Below the pieces are notes generated by a model. The model worked only from the letters and a program-made list of their open reading frames with translations. It was not told the origin of the DNA and did no database searches. A DNA stretch of 44,646 nt, from contig CAZYGK010000014.1 in assembly GCA_964647355.1 (NCBI GenBank), positions 1 through 44,646 on the forward strand, read 5' to 3'. Source of the DNA: SZUA-430 sp964647355. Lineage in GTDB: Bacteria > Pseudomonadota > Alphaproteobacteria > Micropepsales > Micropepsaceae. A program made the translations under genes and the position numbers. Shown piece by piece: positions 23,220 through 28,747 of the stretch (position 1 is its first letter; each line of letters begins with the position of its first letter).

Positions 23220-23497
23220 GGTCGGGTCTCCGATTCGTGTAGGTACTCAAACTCGCGGGCTACTTCGCGCCGCTCATCTTCGATTCCCCAGAGCCGCGTT
23301 GCTCTGGCTAGGTCAATCTGCGGCACGTCACGGTATTGCCGCAGGTGGATTTGCAATTCGATGAATGCTCCGTCGCACAGACTCGATTCGCGGTTGCCGC
23401 ATCGTGGGCAGGTCTCGCGGTGTTCGGCCAGCCATGCGCCGTAGTCTTGCGGCTCGTTGCAGCCGGCCAACAAGAGCACAGCGAGCAGCCAACGCAT
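23216..23497 (-). CDS. Small lipoprotein with Cys motif (93 aa)
   Basis: The signal peptide MRWLLAVLLLAGC has a lipobox LAGC (10-13). The mature part carries HRETCPRCGN and LCDGAF, giving a possible metal or disulfide site. The C-terminal half is a charged helical region. It starts directly after the stop of the cytochrome at 23498 (TAG ATG). Family unknown. Confidence 0.65.
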   Translation of the reverse strand: MRWLLAVLLLAGCNEPQDYGAWLAEHRETCPRCGNRESSLCDGAFIELQIHLRQYRDVPQIDLARATRLWGIEDERREVAREFEYLHESETRP

Positions 23498-24022
23498 CTA
23501 CTTCGCTCCGCTTAATTCGCCGATCAGGTCGCCTAGTTCTTCGGCGGTCAGTTGTCCTCCCTTGGGCATGTGCTCCGGGTTGCCCGGCTCAATCAGCAGC
23601 CGTCGAATCGCTTCAATGCGTTGCTCGCAGGACAATTCCACGCCGACCAACTGGACGCGGTCCGGGTTCGTGCCGTCGTGGCACTTCGCGCATTTCTGCG
23701 ACAGCAGGCGTGCGGTCGGCGTCGCTTCAGCGGGAGGCTGCCATGGCCTATCCGGCTCGTTCTCTGGCTGCTGCGGTTGCTGCTGTTGCCCCAGCAGGCG
23801 AGCCAGTTCCTGTTGGACAATCGCCCTCAATTGCAGGTCCGTGCCGACCTGGAACGCATATCCCTGGTTGGCGTAGCTCGGCACGAGCAAGACTTGATCG
23901 CTGCTGCGGACTCGGACACGGCAGCCGCCGGCTTCGGCGATGCCGATCCCCAGGGCCAGCACGCCCAGTGCGAGCAAGGTGCAGAGAATTATGAGTGCGC
24001 CGCGTCGCTTGATGGTTTGCAT
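23498..24022 (-). CDS. Exported class I c-type cytochrome (174 aa)
   Basis: An N-terminal basic, hydrophobic segment (KRRGALIILCTLLALGVLAL) is a signal or membrane anchor. A Gln/Pro linker (about 78-100) leads to a cytochrome c domain with the haem site CAKCH (111-115) and a Met ligand in HMPKGG (about M152). The protein would carry one covalent haem outside the cytoplasmic membrane. Such genes are very rare in phages. It lies 3 bp after the larger cytochrome and directly before a lipoprotein. Confidence 0.85.
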   Translation of the reverse strand: MQTIKRRGALIILCTLLALGVLALGIGIAEAGGCRVRVRSSDQVLLVPSYANQGYAFQVGTDLQLRAIVQQELARLLGQQQQPQQPENEPDRPWQPPAEATPTARLLSQKCAKCHDGTNPDRVQLVGVELSCEQRIEAIRRLLIEPGNPEHMPKGGQLTAEELGDLIGELSGAK

Positions 24023-24025
24023 CGA

Positions 24026-25327
24026 TCAATTCCGATCTTGCCAAAGTTTGAGCACGCCGACGGCGCGCAAGTAATCCGATTCCCAACTCACGCGCGGCAT
24101 CGCGAACCCGTGCGGCAATCCAGCCAGACGCGGGCCGATATCGATCTGGTTCGCGCTGGCCCAACCCAGAGCCAGGCCGAGTTGTTCCGGCGTCGTGAAC
24201 AGTTCCGCCGCCGCAGTTTCCAGCGTGACGTCCGCCGTGTAGTCGGCGACCGCTGCCACGTACGCCGCCGAGTTTTCCTCCGGCGTCATGCCGTTGACCG
24301 CGAGCAGCGCCGCTTCGTAGCCGTCCGCCCAATCGTCTAGCGCCGCGTCTGCGTCGGAGAAGTGAAACCGCTCTGCCGCCAGCGCCGCCGCCGGATCGTT
24401 GCTCAGCACTTGCACGCCCGCCGTCACGAGCGACTCGAGCGCGTTGACGGTCGGCCGCTGCGGTCCTTGGTTGTGGCAGCCGATGCAGCTCATTGGATTT
24501 CGCACCGTCGCCAAGCCGCCCGTGCGCGTGTGATCCTCGACTAGATCGACCGGCGCTTCGGCGACAAGTTTTCCAGCACCATCGGCCAGCACAGTCAGCG
24601 GCAGCACGCCGCGCACGCCGCGGGCCGTCTTGGGCATGAGCACGAAGATTTCGCTGCCGTCGGCCTGAAAATCGGCATCCAATGCGGCCAGCGGATCCGC
24701 TGCGGCCGTCGGCTCGCGTAAATCGAACGTAGTCCAGGCTGACGCATGCACGCCGTCGTCGAATCGCAGCAGGCGTGCGCCGAGCCGCGTGACATTGATG
24801 CCCGACTGCCCCTCGACCAGGCCGAATGCGAGCCCGTGCTGAGCGGTCGGATCGATCCCGACGCGCGGCCAAAATTGGGCGAGTGTTTTGGGCATTCGCT
24901 TGCCGGTGAAGAGTAATCGCAGGTAGGCGTCGCTGCGCGTTTGGTCCGTGACCTCGACCAGAAACCACCTGGCCCGCACCGTGAGCGGGTTGCGGAGCGT
25001 CGTGTACGGGTTGCGGCCCACGCCGCAGACGCGCTGCCAATCGGCGACGGTCCAGCCCAGCGCGGTGAGCGACACGCGGTAGACCGGCGCATCCGGCAGC
25101 CGGACCGGCACAATCGCCGGCAGGTAGGATTCCAGCGTCGTCGCGCAGGTCACGTAGCGGATCACTGGGTCCAGTTCGCGGGCCTCCGCGTCGTCAGCGC
25201 AGACCAGATAGCGGCACTCGTTGCCCTGCGCGGCTTGCTGCGCGTAATCGAGCTTCGCGGCCTGCGTGTAATTCGCGGGCAGCGTGGCCAGCAGCGCGGC
25301 GAGTAGGAGGGTTTGCAGGTCGTGCAT
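24026..25327 (-). CDS. Large exported cytochrome-type protein (433 aa)
   Basis: The start at 25327 yields a signal peptide (MHDLQTLLLAALLATLPANY). Several Cys occur at 38-61 and 101, and a single haem site CIGCH is at 281-285 (preceded by NPMS), with AMPR near 410 as a possible Met ligand. The family looks like planctomycete periplasmic c-type proteins. The function is not known; electron transfer or a haem-bound catalytic role are both open. It overlaps the stop of the 30-residue membrane peptide as TAATG. Confidence 0.75.
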   Translation of the reverse strand: MHDLQTLLLAALLATLPANYTQAAKLDYAQQAAQGNECRYLVCADDAEARELDPVIRYVTCATTLESYLPAIVPVRLPDAPVYRVSLTALGWTVADWQRVCGVGRNPYTTLRNPLTVRARWFLVEVTDQTRSDAYLRLLFTGKRMPKTLAQFWPRVGIDPTAQHGLAFGLVEGQSGINVTRLGARLLRFDDGVHASAWTTFDLREPTAAADPLAALDADFQADGSEIFVLMPKTARGVRGVLPLTVLADGAGKLVAEAPVDLVEDHTRTGGLATVRNPMSCIGCHNQGPQRPTVNALESLVTAGVQVLSNDPAAALAAERFHFSDADAALDDWADGYEAALLAVNGMTPEENSAAYVAAVADYTADVTLETAAAELFTTPEQLGLALGWASANQIDIGPRLAGLPHGFAMPRVSWESDYLRAVGVLKLWQDRN

Positions 25328-25419
25328 TAGCGTTGCTTGTGGATTCGCACGCAAAGCCAAGCCATGACTGCACCGAGGGCGCTCATCAAGGCGAAGTAGG
25401 TCAAGTCGGACAGTCTCAC
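25327..25419 (-). CDS. 30-residue membrane peptide between subtilase and cytochrome
   Basis: The frame starts with GTG at 25419 in a GTGA overlap with the subtilase stop and ends in a TAATG overlap with the cytochrome start. It encodes one hydrophobic helix (LTYFALMSALGAVMAWLCV) and a basic end (RIHKQR). Both overlaps show it is part of a translated, coupled operon. Function unknown. Confidence 0.65.
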   Translation of the reverse strand: MRLSDLTYFALMSALGAVMAWLCVRIHKQR

Positions 25420-26438
25420 GGTTGCACGACTCCGCCCGCAATCGTGACCGTGCCGCCGGCCGGAAACGTCAGCCGCAACACGCCGTTGCCCGGAGCCGGA
25501 TCGACGATCTTCGGTGGCGGCGGTGGCTCGCGCTCAAACGCATGCGGCCCCGGCAGCCCGACTCCGTACAGCGGATCGCGGCCGGGTCGGCCGGCATCGG
25601 TCGCCGTGCGCGTCAGCCACGCGAGCACGTCGGCGAGTTTCGCGGCAGCGCCAGACGGCGTAGCCAGGTGCAGCGCGACCAAGCCCGCGACGAACGGCGC
25701 GGCCATGCTCGTGCCGCTCAGGCTCGCGTACGTGCCACCCTTGAACGTGCTCAGGATTTCCACGCCGGGCGCTGCGACGTCAACTTCGTCACCGCGGCAG
25801 GACCACGGCGCGATCCGCCGCATCTTGTCCACGGCCGAGACGGCCAGGCACTCCGGCCAGCGGCCCGGGTAATCCACCGCGCCGCCTTCGTTTCCGGCGG
25901 CACAAACCACGATCACGCCGGATGCAGCGGCCGCGCGAAGCACGGTTTGCAGCCGGTCGTCCGGGTCCGGCCCACCCAGGCTCATGTTGACCACGCGGCA
26001 GCCGGATTCGCACAGCCAATCGAGCGCGGCCGCAACCGCGTCCATCGAACCGCTGCCGTCGTCACCGAGGGCCTTGGCGATCAGCAGTTTCGCTTCCGGC
26101 GCGACGCCCACGATGCCCTTGGCGTTGCGCCGCGCGGCGATGATTCCGGCAACATGCGTGCCGTGGCCGTCCGCATCCCGCGGACCGCGGCGCGAGCCGC
26201 TGAAGTCTTTCCACTCCGCGACCGCGCCGCTCAGGTCGCCCTGCTCGGCGTGGACGTCGTCGCAACCGGTGTCGATCACGCCGACCTTGACGCCCGCGCC
26301 TTGCGTGTTGGGCCAAGCGTTGGGCACTTGGTAGTCCGCGAGTTGCCAGGGAATCCGCTCTGTGAGTTGCTGCGCCGTGTACCGCGCATGCACGGTGTAC
26401 GGCGGCAGACGCATCCAGTGCGGGAGGACGGCGGGCAT
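25416..26438 (-). CDS. Subtilase (S8), intracellular-type serine protease
   Basis: The 340-residue protein is an active-looking subtilase: catalytic D56 in VIDTGCD, H92 in DGHGTHVAG, N183 in AAGNEGG and S244 in SGTSMAAP. It has no signal peptide. The short N-terminus with MRLPPYTV resembles the LIPY propeptide motif of Bacillus intracellular serine proteases, whose removal activates the enzyme. The C-terminus has a Pro-rich stretch (EPPPPPKI) and a small beta domain. It heads the cassette of membrane and secreted proteins. A role in processing, lysis or host take-over is inference. Confidence 0.93.
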   Translation of the reverse strand: MPAVLPHWMRLPPYTVHARYTAQQLTERIPWQLADYQVPNAWPNTQGAGVKVGVIDTGCDDVHAEQGDLSGAVAEWKDFSGSRRGPRDADGHGTHVAGIIAARRNAKGIVGVAPEAKLLIAKALGDDGSGSMDAVAAALDWLCESGCRVVNMSLGGPDPDDRLQTVLRAAAASGVIVVCAAGNEGGAVDYPGRWPECLAVSAVDKMRRIAPWSCRGDEVDVAAPGVEILSTFKGGTYASLSGTSMAAPFVAGLVALHLATPSGAAAKLADVLAWLTRTATDAGRPGRDPLYGVGLPGPHAFEREPPPPPKIVDPAPGNGVLRLTFPAGGTVTIAGGVVQP

Positions 26439-26473
26439 TTTGGTTATTCCGGGCTGCAACAAAACCGACCAAA

Positions 26474-26544
26474 TTGCGGGTCCAGGAGTCGCACCTGGCC
26501 GGCGAGAGCTTATGAGGCTCTGCTGGGCGCTGGCCCTACCCGCA
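26474..26544 (-). tRNA. tRNA-Met-like, anticodon CAT, reduced D-arm
   Basis: The minus strand folds with a perfect 7-bp acceptor (TGCGGGT/ACCCGCA), a perfect anticodon stem (AGAGC/GCTCT) with loop CTCATAA, and a perfect T-stem (CCAGG/CCTGG) with loop TGCGACT. The D-arm is shortened (GGGC-CAGC-GCCC). Total 71 nt; no CCA is encoded. It lies 35 bp upstream of the subtilase start and 5 bp after the stop at 26549. It could be elongator Met, or Ile if lysidine-modified. Confidence 0.7.
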
Positions 26545-26548
26545 AGAA

Positions 26549-26959
26549 CTACTCCTGCCGCGCGGCCCGCCGCTCTTTGATCCGCTCGCGCATCCTCGCC
26601 GCGGCTTCCTTCACGAACGGCGCGAGCATCGCCGCAAGCTGTGCGATCAGCAACAGAGTTGCCGCGTCGATCGCGCTGGCCTGCACGGTCGCCGGTTCGT
26701 CGTCCGGTTCGTCGCCGAACGAATCGAGCAGCAGCCCGACCAGCGACATGACGCCTTCGAGCGAGACGCCGTTTTCGATGAGTTGCTTGGTCTCTTCGAC
26801 GATCGCGCGGATTTCGTCGGGCGTCAGACCCCAGCGGGCGAACGCCTCTTTGAGCCGGCGAACGTAGCCGAGCATTTCCCGCAAGTTGAGCCCTGTCCCG
26901 AAAAGATGGGCCTCGACTGTCGCCGCCTCTAGCGCCTGAATCGTCACGCCGCTGGCCAT
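26549..26959 (-). CDS. Hypothetical helical protein (136 aa)
   Basis: The start 26959 has AGGAGG upstream; the open frame to 27013 has none. The sequence is mainly helical: a middle segment (YVRRLKEAFARWGLTPDEIR), an acidic spacer (SFGDEPDDEPA), a hydrophobic helix (AATLLLIAQLAAMLAPFV) and a basic tail. It could be a membrane-associated protein. I do not recognise it. Confidence 0.6.
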   Translation of the reverse strand: MASGVTIQALEAATVEAHLFGTGLNLREMLGYVRRLKEAFARWGLTPDEIRAIVEETKQLIENGVSLEGVMSLVGLLLDSFGDEPDDEPATVQASAIDAATLLLIAQLAAMLAPFVKEAAARMRERIKERRAARQE

Positions 26960-27042
26960 GTGCCGCCCTCCTGTGAGTGCCTGTGTGAATCGCCTGCGAT
27001 CCCGTCTGCACACTCACGGTTAACGAGCGCACCCTAGCAGTG

Positions 27043-27594
27043 TCAAATCGACGAATCGTCGTTTTGGGCCTGTACGTCGCCTCGTGCGTCCAGCGCCAAC
27101 GCCTCCGTCGACCGCTCGCGGACGAGCAAATCAAACTCGTTGTCGCTCAGGAAATTGCGGAGTTCCTTGCCGACCGCTCGCAACCGGTCAGGCGACACGC
27201 CGGGCTCGGCCAGGATTTTTTTCGGTTGGCAGTCCAGCAGATCCGCGATCGTGCGAATCCCGAGCCGCAAGCACGCTTCCACGATTTCCTCATGCTCGCC
27301 AAAGAGCACTTCCGCGACGGGCGCCTGCAATCGCAAAGCCCGCAGGCCGGCCAGTTCGCAAGCCTCCTCCCACGACTGGAGGCAGGCTGCGACCGCCAGC
27401 GCGAACTGCCCGCGTTCGATGTGCAGGCGAACGCGATCGACCAGCGACGTCACCTGCTCGGGCGACAACGGCGCCTTGGGTGCGTTGGTCTTTCGCCGCA
27501 GGGTTGCACCGTGGTTGACCTTGGGCAGGATCGAATGCCCAAGGCTCCGTCGCATGTCGATGCGGCGAATCGCCGCCGCTGCTGCTGCCGCCAT
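27043..27594 (-). CDS. Protein with RNA-polymerase alpha-CTD-like helix-hairpin-helix
   Basis: The 183-residue protein has an Ala-rich start, a helical middle, and at about 110-149 the pattern LGIRTIADLLDCQPKKILAE plus GVSPDRLRAVGKELRNFL. This resembles the helix-hairpin-helix of the RNA polymerase alpha C-terminal domain and related SAM-like folds. Such domains bind DNA or proteins, so a transcription role is possible. Start 27594 follows AAGGACAGG. A terminator (27639-27662) lies 45 bp upstream. Confidence 0.6.
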   Translation of the reverse strand: MAAAAAAAIRRIDMRRSLGHSILPKVNHGATLRRKTNAPKAPLSPEQVTSLVDRVRLHIERGQFALAVAACLQSWEEACELAGLRALRLQAPVAEVLFGEHEEIVEACLRLGIRTIADLLDCQPKKILAEPGVSPDRLRAVGKELRNFLSDNEFDLLVRERSTEALALDARGDVQAQNDDSSI

Positions 27595-27638
27595 GACCTG
27601 TCCTTGCCAGTGTGCGGTTCTGCCGGGTTGGCTGCTGG

Positions 27639-27662
27639 AAAAAGCGCGCCCCTCATGGGCGC
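27639..27662 (-). terminator. Intrinsic terminator after the 27730 gene
   Basis: GCGCCC (minus 27662-27657) pairs with GGGCGC (27651-27646) across a 5-base loop; GC and T5 (27643-27639) follow. The spacer from 27595 to 27729 contains no other feature I can support. Confidence 0.65.
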
Positions 27663-27729
27663 TCGTGCCGCGCTGTCCGGGCGGCGAGTCGCTTGGCAGG
27701 CGGGCTGCTGGGCCCGGCCTTGGCTCGGC

Positions 27730-28146
27730 CTACAGGTCGTCGTCCTCGTCGCCGCCTTCGCCGGTGTCCAGCCGCTTGACCTTGAGTTTGGTTTCCGCCG
27801 GCTTGATCTCCGCACGAAAATGCTCGTTGGCGTACGTCGTGAGCTGATTCGCCGTGAGCAACTCCTCGACCTTGCCGCGGAGCTCGACTTCCCGCTTGGT
27901 CAGTTCCATGCGGCGGTCGCGGACTTCGACGTAGGTCTCCATCGCCGAGTCCAGTTCCGGCACCCGTAGCGGCTCCATGCCCTCAAAGTGCTGCTGCTTG
28001 GGCTTGGTGCCCGCCTGGGCCTTGCCAGAGCCGTTGCCGCCGCCCTTGGCCTTGGGGTCGGGTGCGATCTTGTCCAGGGCGTCGTCGCCCTCGTGACCGA
28101 TCGGCTTGGGCTTTTTCCGAGCCCGTGGTTTTGATCTCGCTACCAT
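27730..28146 (-). CDS. Hypothetical basic/acidic protein (138 aa)
   Basis: The protein has a very basic N-terminus (VARSKPRARKKPKPIG), a Gly/Lys linker, a helical middle (DRRMELTKREVELRGKVEEL) and an acidic end (EGGDEDDDL). The central ETYVEVRDRRMELTKREVEL pattern is typical of small phage proteins of unknown role. Start 28146 has AAAGGAT upstream. It is the first gene after the repeat-rich region 28147-28745. Confidence 0.6.
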   Translation of the reverse strand: MVARSKPRARKKPKPIGHEGDDALDKIAPDPKAKGGGNGSGKAQAGTKPKQQHFEGMEPLRVPELDSAMETYVEVRDRRMELTKREVELRGKVEELLTANQLTTYANEHFRAEIKPAETKLKVKRLDTGEGGDEDDDL

Positions 28147-28219
28147 TTTCGATCCTTTCTACTGAACAAAGATGTGTACACCGCCACAACTACAACGCAG
28201 AGAACGAGTTGCAAACGCG

Positions 28220-28544
28220 CATTGCGCTCATTGCGCCTTCATTGCGCTCAAGCGCAATGCGCTTTTGTGTTACGTGCCAAGGACTTGCGACGCGCATTGC
28301 GCGCATTGCGCTATTTCCGGGAGAACTCTCTACACGAGAGGAGAGATCAGGCAGAGGGTCGTGCGCGTGTAGTGTGTGTACCAGGCGCAATGGCGCAATG
28401 AAACCAAAACATAAGGACTTACGACAACAACAACAACAACAACAACAACTTCTAACTTCTTCTTCTTCTTCTACTTGTGTATAGGCGCTAAGCGCTACTT
28501 TGCGCATTGCGCTCAAGCGCAATGCGCGCGCAATGAGCGCAATG
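28220..28544. repeat. Cluster of 12 GCGCAATG/CATTGCGC sites, origin candidate
   Basis: The 8-mer GCGCAATG or its complement occurs 12 times, starting at 28220, 28229, 28240, 28252, 28295, 28304, 28385, 28393, 28505, 28517, 28528 and 28537. Two copies form a perfect dyad of 9-bp arms (CATTGCGCT, two bases, AGCGCAATG), and this 23-bp block is exactly repeated at 28240-28262 and 28505-28527. No plausible gene covers it. Beside it lie the primase-helicase gene and AT-rich repeats, as at a replication origin. Confidence 0.7.
28424..28472. repeat. CAA and CTT microsatellites
   Basis: Eight CAA units (28425-28448) are followed after a few bases by about five CTT units (28456-28472). On the plus strand this 49-base stretch lacks G and cannot fold, in contrast to the palindromes on each side. 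It may serve as an unwinding or single-strand loading site. Reading frames through it encode only poly-Cys or poly-Glu and are not genes. Confidence 0.75.
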
Positions 28545-28599
28545 AAATTTGCGACACTGCATACGATGCGGGTACTTGGATAAACTGACTGCATTTTCT

Positions 28600-28747
28600 G
28601 ATTTATTTCGGAGCGTAATTCGGAAAATCGAAAATGACCGTTTGGCATTTTTTGGATTTATTGCGCACGTAATTCGGAAAATCACAACCGGCGTTTTTCG
28701 GCCAACGCATATTTTTCGATTTATGCGTGAATTAAATCGGGAAAATC
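28600..28747. repeat. Three AT-rich 29-30-bp repeats next to the origin candidate
   Basis: Units at 28600-28629, 28655-28683 and 28718-28747 each begin GATTTAT and end GGAAAATC or GGGAAAATC; the first two share GTAATTCGGAAAATC. They are 55 and 63 bp apart. They are much richer in A/T than the rest of the genome, fitting a DNA unwinding element or initiator iterons. The third covers the stop of the primase-helicase gene. Confidence 0.65.

Noticed and set aside
28220..28544. CRISPR array
   Set aside because: The repeated unit is short, occurs in both orientations and at irregular spacing, and there are no equal-length spacers or cas genes.
28190..28648. 152-aa minus-strand ORF across the repeat region
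   Set aside because: It is made of poly-Cys and poly-Glu from the CAA/CTT microsatellites and arginine/alanine from the palindromes; no start signal or protein-like composition.
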